DNA of 64,000 nucleotides, taken from contig NZ_CP046244.1 of NCBI RefSeq assembly GCF_009735625.1, positions 186,001-250,000 of the forward strand, read 5' to 3'. Below are positions 43,822 to 53,207 of this stretch, piece after piece. The stretch is from Moorella glycerini. Its GTDB lineage: Bacteria; Bacillota; DSM-521; Neomoorellales; Neomoorellaceae. The position numbers and the translations under genes are program-made. Within the stretch, counting starts at the first letter, position 1; each line of letters opens with the position of its first letter. The notes beneath the pieces were generated by a model. The model was not told the origin of the DNA. It searched no databases and was given only the letters and a program-made list of their open reading frames with translations.

Positions 43822-43945
43822 CTGCTGATATGTCAACTTCTGGGAAGTAAGATGCTGCAGCTTCAGGCGTAAATTGCAGGCAACAACTGGATAATACAAA
43901 AAGACCACTTTGCCCGCCGGCAAAATGGCCTTCCAGCTACCAACC

Positions 43946-44021
43946 TGGAGGCGCGGGCCGGATTTGAACCGGCGAATAGCGGTTTTGCAGACCGCGGCGT
44001 TAGCCACTTCGCCACCGCGCC
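43946..44021 (-). tRNA. tRNA-Cys (GCA)
   Basis: It has acceptor GGCGCGG/CCGCGCC, anticodon loop CTGCAAA, U73 discriminator (a tRNA-Cys identity base) and an encoded CCA. Confidence 0.96.
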
Positions 44022-44033
44022 AGGGTAAAAAAA

Positions 44034-44108
44034 TGGAGCGGAAAACGGGATTTGAACCCGCGACCCCCGCCTTGGCAAGGCGATGCTCTACCGCTGAGCT
44101 ACTTCCGC
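44034..44108 (-). tRNA. tRNA-Gly (GCC)
   Basis: It has acceptor GCGGAAG paired with TTTCCGC, anticodon loop TTGCCAA giving GCC, and an encoded CCA. It lies 12 bases from tRNA-Cys on the same strand and is probably co-transcribed. Confidence 0.95.
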
Positions 44109-44213
44109 TCGCTCACTGCATGTTTGATTATAGCACGGCCAAAAAGTCCTGTCAAGCATCCGCGATCACTCAAGCTGGCCCAAAGTATAATCTTACCGGA
44201 GGAAGCGGGGCCA

Positions 44214-44891
44214 TTATACAGCCCCACTCTCGCTCCTGCCCGTCAGGATATACTCCAGTTCCGCCTGAACAGATGGGTTAGTGAGGGCAAAGACCAGGTC
44301 CCCTGCTTTCAGGACCGTATTGCCACAGGGAACAATGGCCGTATCACCCCGGACAATAGTCACCAGAATACACTCGTTGGGAAAGGGTATCTCCTTGATT
44401 TTCCGCCCCAGGACAGGGGCATCAGGACCAAGTTTAAACTGGATCATTTTTAAATCCTTAATGCCCTGCATCCACAGGGCCGTAGTCGCATCCATATCCA
44501 CCCTTTCCTGGATTAATCCCAGGATAAGGGAAGCGGGGCCAATTACCTGGTTGACCCCCAGCCAGCGGAAGAGCTTCTCATTGCCCGGATTATTCACCAG
44601 GGCCAGGGTACGTCTGGCTTTAAACTGGCGCTCCGCCAGCTGGCAGATTACCAGGTTGTCCTGGTCGTCATCCGTGATAGCAATAACTATATCTGCCTCT
44701 TCAGCGCCGGCCTTTTTCAGAACTGGTGGCCTGGTACCGTCACCAATGACTACCGGCAGGCCGAGTTCCTGCTTAATTTTTTCACCCTTTTCCTGGTCAT
44801 GTTCTACCACCACTACTTCACAACCCCAGGCGGCACACTGTTTGGCTACCTGGTAACCAACCTTACCGCCACCGACTACGACAATCCTCAT
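44214..44891 (-). CDS. trkA: TrkA-type potassium uptake regulator
   Basis: This 225-residue cytosolic subunit has an N-terminal RCK domain (about 1-135) binding NAD through VGGGKVGYQVA and acidic VVEHD, and a C-terminal TrkA_C domain (about 140-220). It gates a TrkH/KtrB channel. No channel gene is in the window. Confidence 0.92.
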   Translation of the reverse strand: MRIVVVGGGKVGYQVAKQCAAWGCEVVVVEHDQEKGEKIKQELGLPVVIGDGTRPPVLKKAGAEEADIVIAITDDDQDNLVICQLAERQFKARRTLALVNNPGNEKLFRWLGVNQVIGPASLILGLIQERVDMDATTALWMQGIKDLKMIQFKLGPDAPVLGRKIKEIPFPNECILVTIVRGDTAIVPCGNTVLKAGDLVFALTNPSVQAELEYILTGRSESGAV

Positions 44892-45139
44892 GACCCAACC
44901 CCTTTCTGCTATAACTATTCGCCACCACCTCCTCGCTTCCTGCCGCTGGTAAATTTTATTCTTTCCGGGCTGGTTGCGGCAGCGGCCGGCTATCTCTACC
45001 AGGAGGGCCAGGTATAAATTATCAATAGGTTCGATGATTTGACGGTGGCCATTAATGACCTGGCCCGGACCCGAAGGGAAAACAAAAGCACCCCCCTTGT
45101 GACATGGGAGGAGCTGCTTTTCAGGTTTTTAAACATATT
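44892..45139 (+). other. Unassigned stretch with two coherent short frames
   Basis: One plus-strand frame ends with a membrane-like segment (LVNFILSGLVAAAAGYLYQEGQV, stop at 45017). Another, just after it, reads NRFDDLTVAINDLARTRREN to FLNIF (stop at about 45142) behind AGGAGGG but with no standard start codon (ATT is the nearest). Both have protein-like composition, but neither start can be defended. Confidence 0.3.
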
Positions 45140-46060
45140 TTAACTTACCCCCACGACCCGGCGGGCCTCAGCGAGGAGCTGGACCCAGGTGGGCGGCGGC
45201 ATTGGCTCAGGTCGCCCGGAGGTCCGGGCAATCCGGCTTAAAGCCTGCCATCGTTGCTGCATCCGGGCGTGGAGGCTGGCGACGTACTCCCCCAGCTCGC
45301 CATCAAGCCAGGCTTCCAGGTAATTGCGGACGTAATCGCCGGCAGAGGCATCCCCGATTTTGTAATAGGCAGCGCGGGTACCCCGGACACGGCCATTGGT
45401 GGTATAGGGCAGCCACCAGGGCCGGTAAGGCTCGTCCACATTATCGCTGTATAAATAACGGATATACCTGTTGCCGGCAAGGACCGCCAGGGCCGGTTTC
45501 ATCCAGAATCGGGCGGCAGCACCCACATGCAAAACACGGCCTTCACCCAGGAGGAGAAGCTGCCACTGGACGGCCCGGGCCTGGTGCAGGTAGGCGCTGC
45601 CTGCTTTTGAAGGCAGGCCCTGGAGCTGGAGGACGGCGGCCTCATGTGGAGAGAGATCACCTTCCATAGCCCGGCGGGCAGAATTAAAGCTAATAACCTG
45701 CCGGACGGCAGTAGCAGCTATTTCCCCGCCAGCGCCCCGGCTACCATACTGGCCGGCACTGATGACTCCCGTTCCCTCCCGGGTATTGCTACTATTACTA
45801 CCCTGCTCCTTCAAAGCCTGCACTGCCTGCCGCACGTCTTCTTCCAGTTCCGGCCAGATGATATCCGTCCTGTACTTCCAACCGCAGCCGAGCTTGGCGG
45901 CCACTCTTTCCAGCTGGGATTTAACTGTACCCTGCTGGATTGCCAGGGCCGTTGCTATCTCCCAGCGCTTTAAACCGGCCCGGGCCAGGAGTGCCACCTG
46001 GAGTTCCAGTTTAGCTAATTTAAGGCGAGCATCAATAACTTTCTGGCAGTTGCGGTCCAT
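45140..46060 (-). CDS. HTH protein of unknown function
   Basis: This 306-residue protein starts with a LuxR/sigma-4-like helix-turn-helix (AGLKRWEIATALAIQQGTVKSQLERVAAKLG, about 28-58). The remaining 230 residues are Trp- and Tyr-rich (RYIRYLYSDNVDEPYRPWWLPYTT) and match nothing I recognise. The ribosome site is weak. It lies among tRNA and accessory genes, and may be a mobile or recently acquired regulator. Confidence 0.65.
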   Translation of the reverse strand: MDRNCQKVIDARLKLAKLELQVALLARAGLKRWEIATALAIQQGTVKSQLERVAAKLGCGWKYRTDIIWPELEEDVRQAVQALKEQGSNSSNTREGTGVISAGQYGSRGAGGEIAATAVRQVISFNSARRAMEGDLSPHEAAVLQLQGLPSKAGSAYLHQARAVQWQLLLLGEGRVLHVGAAARFWMKPALAVLAGNRYIRYLYSDNVDEPYRPWWLPYTTNGRVRGTRAAYYKIGDASAGDYVRNYLEAWLDGELGEYVASLHARMQQRWQALSRIARTSGRPEPMPPPTWVQLLAEARRVVGVS

Positions 46061-46203
46061 TTGGCTTTATATTTAACTCCTGCAATAGTAACATGATGTA
46101 TAACTAACTCTTATACATATTCTGCAACTAAGAAAATAATCCTGCTGCCTCGTCCCCCTAGAGATTTATTATGGTATAATAAACCAGGAAAGGAGGGTTT
46201 ATT

Positions 46204-46782
46204 ATGAGCCTGGCATGGGAAGAGATAGCAGTCACCGGGGGACTTACCTATGAGGATTATCTCCTTTTTCCGGAGGATGGCCGGCGACACGAGTTGATTG
46301 GGGGGGATCACTATATGACACCAGCACCTACTGTTGTGCACCAGCGGTTTCTACGCAATCTCAGCCATATACTAAGCGAGTACGTAACTAAAAATAAGCT
46401 GGGGGAGGTTTTATTCTCCCCCATAGATGTAGTGATTTCCCCCGGGGATGTAGTCCAGCCAGATCTCATCTTTATCAGCAATAACCGCCGCCAACGCCTG
46501 ACGCCTAAAAATGTCCAGGGGGCGCCGGACCTGGTGGTAGAAGTCATCTCAGATGCTTCCCGCCGCCTGGATCGTAAATTAAAGCGTAATCTTTATGGGC
46601 GCTATGATGTTCTTGAATACTGGCTCTTCGACCCGGACCTTCGCCTAGCGGAAATCTTCCGTCGCGACGAGGCCGGCCGCCTGGTGAAGGCGGCCGAATA
46701 CGAAGATGAAGGCGAGCTGACCTCCCCCCTGTTGCCAGGCCTGGTCATAGATTTAAAACTCCTCTGGCCGGAGGAAGTATGA
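46204..46782 (+). CDS. Uma2/DUF820 family putative nuclease
   Basis: This 192-residue protein has the PD-(D/E)XK core of the Uma2 family: VVISPGDVVQPDLIFIS, PDLVVEVISDASRRLDRKLK and YWLFDPDLR. Members are common in cyanobacteria and some Firmicutes with unknown targets. ATG has AAAGGAGGG 6-9 bases upstream, behind TATAAT in a palindrome TTTATTATGGTATAATAAA that may be an operator. Confidence 0.87.
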   Translation: MSLAWEEIAVTGGLTYEDYLLFPEDGRRHELIGGDHYMTPAPTVVHQRFLRNLSHILSEYVTKNKLGEVLFSPIDVVISPGDVVQPDLIFISNNRRQRLTPKNVQGAPDLVVEVISDASRRLDRKLKRNLYGRYDVLEYWLFDPDLRLAEIFRRDEAGRLVKAAEYEDEGELTSPLLPGLVIDLKLLWPEEV

Positions 46783-46796
46783 CCCCAGTGTTTTCC

Positions 46797-47948
46797 TTAA
46801 TAAGTCAGGCTTACTGCTCCATTTTCCGTAACCACATACGTATCCTCTACCCCGGCGCTGCCCTGGCCCGGGAAGACAAATTTGGGCTCCAGGGCAAAGA
46901 CCATACCGGTTGCCAGGACGGTCTTATCCCCCCTGGCGATCACCGGCCACTCGTTCAATTCCAGCCCGATACCGTGGCCAATATAACTCACCTGGCGGCC
47001 ATGACCCATAAAGTGTTCGCCCAGCCCGGCCCGGCTGGCCATGGTGACGGCCAGGTCATAGAGTTCGCCTGCCGTTACCCCGGGCCTGGCCTTCTCCGCC
47101 ACCCTGGCTGCTATCTCCATGGCTGTTTCCTGGGCTTTCTGCAAAACAGGTGCTGCGGTTGCATCCAGGTAAATCCGCGTCTGGTCGACGGTATAGTCCC
47201 CATACACGCCGGCATAGTCAATGAGCAGGGGTTCTCCTGCTTCCCAGCGGTGCCGGCTGGGACCAAGGGGGTAAAGGGGTGTTAGGCCGCGGCCGGCCAG
47301 GGGTACGTCGAAACAGGAAGCCAGGGCCGAATTGGCCCCGGCCGCCACGATGCCCGGTATCATTCCCTGCTCCTGGCCACGGAAACGTTTCGTCCCCTGG
47401 TGGCCCAGGCGGCGGGCATAGCCTTCAAACTCGGCGGCGATTTCCAGTTCCGTCATCCCCGGCTTTATTACGCTACTTATGTACTTGAAGACCTCGGCGT
47501 GCCTGCCCGCTGCATACCGCAGGGCCTCCAGTTCCTGGCCGGACTTGACCATGCGCTGGGACCGCAATATTTGACTTATGTCCACCCACTGGCAGTCCGG
47601 GAAAAGCGCCTGGTAGCGCCGGAACAGGCTTAAAGGGATGACGTCCATTTCTAAACCCAACCGCTTAAGCCCGCTCCCGCCGGTTCCTGCCAGTAGCCCG
47701 GGTATTTCTCTAAAGCTGCCCAGGGGCAGTACCTGATTTAAAGCAGCCTCTGCCTGCGCCCGGGCGGTATCCCGGTAGGCCAGAAGCAAGGGTTCTCCCG
47801 TCGCCGGGACAAACAGGTGGCAACTCTGGGCCGTACCGCTCAGGTAATACAGGTCGGCGGCCTGGAAAATGAGGGCGCCGTCTAATTCCCGGGCCTGCAG
47901 GGCCTCCTGGAAACGCCTGAGACGCTCTTGGTATTCAGTCGTGGTCAT
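46797..47948 (-). CDS. M24 Xaa-Pro peptidase, complete active site
   Basis: This 383-residue aminopeptidase P-like enzyme cuts the N-terminal residue before proline. The full metal set is present: IDYAGVYGDYTVDQTR (two Asp), GHGIGL (His), FALEPKF (Glu) and GVEDTY (Glu). It contrasts with the ligand-free relative at 26061-27164. The N-terminal creatinase-like domain covers about 1-145. ATG has GGAGGCTGACA upstream. Confidence 0.93.
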   Translation of the reverse strand: MTTTEYQERLRRFQEALQARELDGALIFQAADLYYLSGTAQSCHLFVPATGEPLLLAYRDTARAQAEAALNQVLPLGSFREIPGLLAGTGGSGLKRLGLEMDVIPLSLFRRYQALFPDCQWVDISQILRSQRMVKSGQELEALRYAAGRHAEVFKYISSVIKPGMTELEIAAEFEGYARRLGHQGTKRFRGQEQGMIPGIVAAGANSALASCFDVPLAGRGLTPLYPLGPSRHRWEAGEPLLIDYAGVYGDYTVDQTRIYLDATAAPVLQKAQETAMEIAARVAEKARPGVTAGELYDLAVTMASRAGLGEHFMGHGRQVSYIGHGIGLELNEWPVIARGDKTVLATGMVFALEPKFVFPGQGSAGVEDTYVVTENGAVSLTY

Positions 47949-48057
47949 TGTCAGCCTCCATGATTAGCCTTTCTAATTCTTATTCTAAGCCACGAAAATG
48001 CTCCTGGCAACCAGCGGTATAACAGAAAAGGCCTGGTTTCTTCCAGGCCTTCCGTGC

Positions 48058-48133
<76 letters not shown>

Positions 48134-48138
48134 ATGTC

Positions 48139-48215
48139 TGGCGGAGCCGACGGGATTTGAACCCGCGATCTTCGGCGTGACAGGCCGACATGTTAAACCG
48201 CTACACTACGGCTCC
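48139..48215 (-). tRNA. tRNA-Asp (GTC)
   Basis: It has acceptor GGAGCCG/CGGCTCC, discriminator G, anticodon loop CTGTCAC and an encoded CCA. Confidence 0.95.
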
Positions 48216-48220
48216 TCTCC

Positions 48221-48295
48221 TGGTGGGCAGTGGCAGGATTGAACTGCCGACCCCCTGCTTGTAAGGCAGGTGCTCTCCCGCTGAGCTAACCGCCC
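48221..48295 (-). tRNA. tRNA-Val (TAC)
   Basis: It has acceptor GGGCGGT/ACTGCCC, discriminator A, anticodon loop CTTACAA giving TAC and an encoded CCA. Confidence 0.95.
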
Positions 48296-48371
48296 TCATG
48301 TACCTGTCGCGTAAGATATTATAGCACGGTACTCCCCCGAAGTCAAATATATTTTCTCCCTCAGGGTTATT

Positions 48372-49256
48372 TTACCTTCCCCAGGCAAGGATGGCCTCGC
48401 GAACGATTTTGGCCGCCAGGATGGCGGTTATATTACCCTGGTCGTAGGCCGGGCAGACCTCCACCAGGTCAAAGGCCACCACGTTGGCCTCCCGCAACAG
48501 GTAAATAGCCTGCAGGATCTCCCGGGGTGTGCAGCCCCCCGGTTCAGGGGTACCGGTACCGGGGGCGAAGGCAGGGTCCACTACATCAATATCTATGCTA
48601 ACATAAAGGGGGCGAGATCCCAGTTCGGGTACCAGCTTCTCCAGGGGGGTAGTAATGACATCCATAAAAAAATTGGTTTCTTCCTGGCCATAGGCGAACT
48701 CGCCCCAGGTGCCGGAACGGATGCCAAACTGGTAAAGGTTCCCGGGGCCGATTTCCTCCGCCACCAGGCGCATAACGGTGGCGTGGGAAAGCCTTTCCCC
48801 CAGGTATTCCTCCCTTAGATCGGCATGGGCGTCAAAGTGGAGGACGGCAAGCTTGGGGTAGCGGCGGTGCGCCGCCCGGATAAGGGGATAGCTCACCAGG
48901 TGCTCTCCCCCCAGGAATAAAGGAAGCTTCCCGTCCTGGAAAAGGGCGGCAGCAGCAGCCTCCATCCGCTCCAGGTTGGCCTCCACCCGGCCCGGTACCA
49001 GGTCAAGGTCGCCGGCATCGTAAACAGGCACCTGTCCCAGTTCGCGCTTAAGGTACGGGCTGTATTCTTCCAGGACTTCCGACACGGCGCGAATGGCCTG
49101 GGGGCCCCAGCGGGTGCCGGGGCGAAAGCTGGTGGTGGCGTCAAAGGGGATGCCCGCCAGGACCACCCGGGCGGCTTCATAATTATCGCCGCTGGCCAGG
49201 AAGCCCTGGTTTTTTACATAACCTGCCAGCACTTGAATTGTTTCCTCCGTATTCAA
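48372..49256 (-). CDS. speB: Agmatinase
   Basis: This enzyme hydrolyses agmatine to putrescine and urea. The 294-residue ureohydrolase has the manganese motifs LGGEHLVSYP, LHFDAHADLREEY and YVSIDIDVVDPAFAPGTGTP. The start is TTG with a weak AAAAAAGG site. It sits directly downstream of speE on the same strand, so putrescine can pass to spermidine synthesis. Confidence 0.93.
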   Translation of the reverse strand: MNTEETIQVLAGYVKNQGFLASGDNYEAARVVLAGIPFDATTSFRPGTRWGPQAIRAVSEVLEEYSPYLKRELGQVPVYDAGDLDLVPGRVEANLERMEAAAAALFQDGKLPLFLGGEHLVSYPLIRAAHRRYPKLAVLHFDAHADLREEYLGERLSHATVMRLVAEEIGPGNLYQFGIRSGTWGEFAYGQEETNFFMDVITTPLEKLVPELGSRPLYVSIDIDVVDPAFAPGTGTPEPGGCTPREILQAIYLLREANVVAFDLVEVCPAYDQGNITAILAAKIVREAILAWGR

Positions 49257-49321
49257 CCTTTTTTACATAACTATATTACCTGGCCGGCACGGGGCGCGGG
49301 ACCCAGTAGAGAGGGGCCCAC

Positions 49322-50173
49322 CTAAAACTCCTCTTCGTCCCGCTTATCTAGAATCTCCTGGACGAAGGGTGGCAGGGCAAAAGCCCCCTGGTGGATGGCC
49401 GGGGTGTAGAAGCGGGTCACCAGCTGGGGTGCCTTTTTCCAGTCGACCTCCAGGGGATCATATTCCTTGCTCCCCAGGCTGAAGCTCCAGAGGCCGCCGG
49501 GGTAGGTAGGTACCGTTGCCAGGTACAGGCGGGCAATGGGGAATATCTCCGCCAGGTCACGCTGGATGCGGCGGATGAGCCTGCCGTTAAAGAGGGGGGA
49601 CTCGGTCTGGGCTACAAAGAGCCCGTCCGGCTTCAAGGCCCGGTAAACGTTACGGTAAAACTCGGCACTGAAGAGACCTACCGCCGGGCCAATGGGATCG
49701 GTAGAGTCCACGATAATCACGTCATAGGTATTTTCCATCTGGCGGACGTGCTCAATGCCATCTTCAAAACGGATCTCCACCCGGGCATCATCCAGGCCGC
49801 AGGAAATCTCCGGCAGGTATTCGCGGGCGTTGGCCACCACCCGGGCGTCAATCTCCACCAGGGTAGCCTTTTCAATGCTGGGATGTTTGATAATCTCCCT
49901 GATAACGCCGCCGTCACCGCCGCCAATGACCAGGGCCGTACGGGGATTGGGGTGGGTATTTAATGGTACGTGGGCGATCATCTCGTGGTAAAAAAATTCA
50001 TCACCTACTGTAGTCTGGATTATGTTATCCAGGAGCAACATGCGCCCGTAAGACTCCGTTTCCACCACGGCCAGGTCCTGGTAGGGCGTTTTTTCATGGT
50101 GCAGGGTTTTTTTCAGCTTGACGGATAGGGCCAGCCCGGGAGTTTGTAGTTCGGAAAACCAGATGCCTTGCAA
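49322..50173 (-). CDS. speE: Spermidine synthase
   Basis: This enzyme transfers aminopropyl from decarboxylated SAM to putrescine. The 283-residue fold has [23 protein letters not shown] (catalytic Asp) and VAQTESP. A separate SAM decarboxylase is not in the window. The TTG at 50173 is used because GGAAGGAG lies 8 bases upstream; an outer TTG in the same frame touches that site. Confidence 0.94.
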   Translation of the reverse strand: MQGIWFSELQTPGLALSVKLKKTLHHEKTPYQDLAVVETESYGRMLLLDNIIQTTVGDEFFYHEMIAHVPLNTHPNPRTALVIGGGDGGVIREIIKHPSIEKATLVEIDARVVANAREYLPEISCGLDDARVEIRFEDGIEHVRQMENTYDVIIVDSTDPIGPAVGLFSAEFYRNVYRALKPDGLFVAQTESPLFNGRLIRRIQRDLAEIFPIARLYLATVPTYPGGLWSFSLGSKEYDPLEVDWKKAPQLVTRFYTPAIHQGAFALPPFVQEILDKRDEEEF

Positions 50174-50245
50174 AGTTAACAACTCCTTCCTTTTATCCAG
50201 AAAGCTATCATAGCAAAAAAATACCTTTACCTCAAGGCCTGCCAG

Positions 50246-51862
50246 TTAAATAATGCCCATGACCGCCTGGGCTATACTGACGTTATGGATGTTGAGACGC
50301 AGGAGCTGGTTAATCAGGTCCATGTGGACGGACGTGGTTTCCAGACTCAGGCGGTTTTCCTGCTGCAGGCGCTGGAAATGGGAGTAGCGCAGGTTCTTCT
50401 CCAGGCGTAAGATCTCGGGATGACCCTTTATGACCCTGGCGGCCATGGCTTCGTCACCGGTAGCAAAGGCCTGGATGGCCGTCGTAAAGTTCTCCTTAAC
50501 TTTATTGAACATCTCCTGGAGTTCAGCCTGCCCCGCAGGGGAAAATTCCACCCCGCTGGCTTCGATTTTCCGCCACTGGTGGGCCATTTCCACCACCACG
50601 TCGCCAATATGCTCCAGGTCATTGGCTATATAAAGGAGCCTGGTCTGGGCCACTAACTGGTCGTCGGTAAGGTTACCCTGGTTCAACTGGGCAAGGTACC
50701 TGGCCACCGCCCGGTAGAGATAGTCAAGGATATTATCCAGGCCGCGCAGCTTTTCCAGCAACTCAACCTCCCGCTCGGCCAGGGGCTGCATCACCCGGGG
50801 AAACATTTCTTCCCGGATGATGCCGGCCATGCGTAAAAGCTCCTGGGTCGCCCGGGCCAGGGCCAGTTCGGGTATATCCAGGACTTTTGCCTCCAGGTAT
50901 TTGGCCACCTTTTCTTCCTCGGGAGCGTCGGGGAGGATCCTTTCCATAAGGCGGCCTACCCACGGGGTAAAAGGAAGAAAGACGAGCATGTTAATAATAT
51001 TGAAAAGGGTGTGGCCGTCGGCCACCTGGCGGGCAATATCCGGGGATGTTAGCCGGGATAAATGGCTGTACAGTCCCAGGAAGGGTAAAAAGAGGAGGAC
51101 ACCGGCCAGCTTAAAAAAGAAATGGGCCAGGGCCACCCTTTTGGCTTCCCGGGACAGGGCAATGCTGGAAATGAGGGCTGTAGCCGTGGTGCCCAGGTTG
51201 GCCCCCAGGACCATGGCTAGGGCAGGCTCCAGGGGCAGGGCTCCCTGGGCAGCCAGGGTCATGGCCAGGACCACCGTCGCCGCGCTGGCCTGGACGATGC
51301 CGGTAAAAAGGGTGGCCGCCAGCATCATTACCCAGGGGTGGTCGGCCAGGGGGCGCAAGGCAGTCGTAAAGCCGGGCAGGGTATTTAAGGGTGCTACGGC
51401 CGTACCCATGAGGGCTGCCCCGTAAAAAATAAGGCCAAAACCGAGGATAGCCTGGCCCAGGTGGTGCCAGCGCAGGCGCCGGGCAAAAAGGTAGGGGACG
51501 AGGCCGGCGACCACGGCCCAGAGGGCGTAGTCGCTGAGGCGCAGGGCAATGAGCTGGGCCGTCAGGGTAGAGCCAATGGCCGCCCCCAGGATGACCCCCA
51601 GGGCCTGGCCCAGGCTCATGAGTCCCGCGCTGACAAAGCCCACCAGCAGCACCGTGGTGACGGCGCTGGTCTGGAGGAAAATGGTCACCACCAGCCCGGC
51701 CAGCATACCAAAGAAGCGGTTTTTCGTTACTGCCCCCAGGAGTTGCTGCACCTGGCGGGCCGCCGCCTTTTGCAGGCCGGTGCTGATGAGGTGCATCCCG
51801 AAAAGGAAAAGGGCCAGCCCCCCTGCCAGCCCGGTGGCGATGGTGAAAAACAACGTGCTCAA
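50246..51862 (-). CDS. Na+/phosphate cotransporter with PhoU-like tail
   Basis: This 538-residue NptA/PNaS protein has two Na/Pi cotransporter repeats in the first ~310 residues (membrane helices with QTSAVTTVLLVGFVSAG and QASAATVVLAMTLAAQG) and a C-terminal PhoU-like helical domain (about 330-530). It is the first gene upstream of nothing related; the phoU gene follows upstream on the same strand. The start is TTG behind GAGGGAT. Confidence 0.92.
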   Translation of the reverse strand: MSTLFFTIATGLAGGLALFLFGMHLISTGLQKAAARQVQQLLGAVTKNRFFGMLAGLVVTIFLQTSAVTTVLLVGFVSAGLMSLGQALGVILGAAIGSTLTAQLIALRLSDYALWAVVAGLVPYLFARRLRWHHLGQAILGFGLIFYGAALMGTAVAPLNTLPGFTTALRPLADHPWVMMLAATLFTGIVQASAATVVLAMTLAAQGALPLEPALAMVLGANLGTTATALISSIALSREAKRVALAHFFFKLAGVLLFLPFLGLYSHLSRLTSPDIARQVADGHTLFNIINMLVFLPFTPWVGRLMERILPDAPEEEKVAKYLEAKVLDIPELALARATQELLRMAGIIREEMFPRVMQPLAEREVELLEKLRGLDNILDYLYRAVARYLAQLNQGNLTDDQLVAQTRLLYIANDLEHIGDVVVEMAHQWRKIEASGVEFSPAGQAELQEMFNKVKENFTTAIQAFATGDEAMAARVIKGHPEILRLEKNLRYSHFQRLQQENRLSLETTSVHMDLINQLLRLNIHNVSIAQAVMGII

Positions 51863-51897
51863 GCTATTATCCCTCTAAATTGCCGGTGTTGGCCCTT

Positions 51898-52605
51898 TTA
51901 TTTCCCCAACCCCGGCAGGACGGTTTTCTGTGGTCCCTGGTAGTCTTTGAAGGCGCGGCGCTGTCCTGTCTCCCGGTAGACGACCATCTCGGCCACGTTC
52001 ACGGCATGGTCGGCAATACGTTCCAGGTAACGGGCCACCAGGGCGAGATAACTGGCCTGGTCGACATATTCCGGCCCCCGCTTCATAAAGCCCACCAGTT
52101 CGTCGTACAGGTCTTCAAAAAGACGGTCGACAGCGTCATCGGCCCGGACTATTTCCCTGGCCGCTTCCAGGTCGCGGTCCACCAGGGCCTGGAGGCTGTT
52201 CTTCAGCATGGCCCGGGCCAGGTCGCTCATCCGGGGAATATCCACCAGGGGCTTAAAATACGGTCCCAGGCGGGTGAGGCGTTCGGCCACCTCGGCAATA
52301 TTGACGGCATAATCGCCGATGCGTTCCAGCTCTTTGCCCACCCGCATTACAGTGGCCAGGGTACGCAGGTCTTCGTTAGTGGGTTGCTGTAAAGAGATCA
52401 GGTCCAGGGCCGCCATCTCGATATCGTAATCCAGGTTATCGGTAACATCGTCCCCCTCAATCACCTGCCGCGCAAGATTGCTGTCCTGGGCCTTCAAGGC
52501 AGCCAAGGCCTTATCCACCTGGCCGGCAACATAATCACCCATCCGTAAAATTTGTTTTTGCAATTCCAGCAGCGCCCGGTCATAGGCATTAAGTGGCCGG
52601 CCCAT
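51898..52605 (-). CDS. phoU: Phosphate regulator PhoU
   Basis: This 235-residue protein has two PhoU helical repeats, each with the metal-binding E/DxxxD pattern (GDYVAGQVDKAL, RVGKELERIGDYAVNIAE, LVARYLERIADHAVNVAE). Being transcribed together with a Na/Pi cotransporter rather than a Pst ABC system suggests it controls that transporter. ATG has GGAGGGAG upstream. Confidence 0.95.
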   Translation of the reverse strand: MGRPLNAYDRALLELQKQILRMGDYVAGQVDKALAALKAQDSNLARQVIEGDDVTDNLDYDIEMAALDLISLQQPTNEDLRTLATVMRVGKELERIGDYAVNIAEVAERLTRLGPYFKPLVDIPRMSDLARAMLKNSLQALVDRDLEAAREIVRADDAVDRLFEDLYDELVGFMKRGPEYVDQASYLALVARYLERIADHAVNVAEMVVYRETGQRRAFKDYQGPQKTVLPGLGK

Positions 52606-52647
52606 AGGACTCCCTCCAGGACAAATTTACCTTATATATATTCCTCG

Positions 52648-53172
52648 TCAATGGCCCTGTTGCCTGGCCCGGCCTGCCGGCGCCAGGATCCTGGCTTCAA
52701 TCAGGTCCACCAGACCGGCAGCATCATCCAGGTCATAACAAGGGACGTCAATGGCCAGGGGTTCGTCGGTGGCCACGGCCAGGAGTTCTCCCGCCGTGCA
52801 GAGGAGTTCGCCCCCTACGGCCGCCCGGTGGACTTCAATCTTGGGCTTGTCGCCGCGCTTGTAGCCCTCGGTGATGATGAGGTCGACATGATGGAGGCGT
52901 TCCGCAATGGCATCCAGGGGCAACTCCGTATCTACCTTTTCAATGAGGGCCATTTTGGTGGGTGAAGAGATGACGACCACGTCGGCCCCGGCTTCGGCGT
53001 GGCGCCAGGTGTCTTTGCCGGGGCGGTCGATGTCAAAGCCGTGGGTATCATGCTTGACGGTAGCGACCCGGTAACCTCGCCGTTTTAATTCGGGCAGGAG
53101 TTTGGTGAGTAATGTTGTTTTCCCGGCGTCGGACTTGCCGACAACGGAAATAATAGGGGTTTTGCTTGTCAT
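52648..53172 (-). CDS. mobB: Molybdopterin-guanine dinucleotide protein MobB
   Basis: This 174-residue GTPase has the P-loop VGKSDAGKTTLL, DTHGFDIDRPGKDT and a late IITEGYK motif. It assists MobA in adding GMP to molybdopterin. ATG has AAGGAGG 7 bases upstream. It is in one operon direction with moeA and mobA. Confidence 0.94.
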   Translation of the reverse strand: MTSKTPIISVVGKSDAGKTTLLTKLLPELKRRGYRVATVKHDTHGFDIDRPGKDTWRHAEAGADVVVISSPTKMALIEKVDTELPLDAIAERLHHVDLIITEGYKRGDKPKIEVHRAAVGGELLCTAGELLAVATDEPLAIDVPCYDLDDAAGLVDLIEARILAPAGRARQQGH

Positions 53173-53207
53173 GGAAAAAAACCTCCTTACTTTTCTCGTT
53201 GTTCCCT

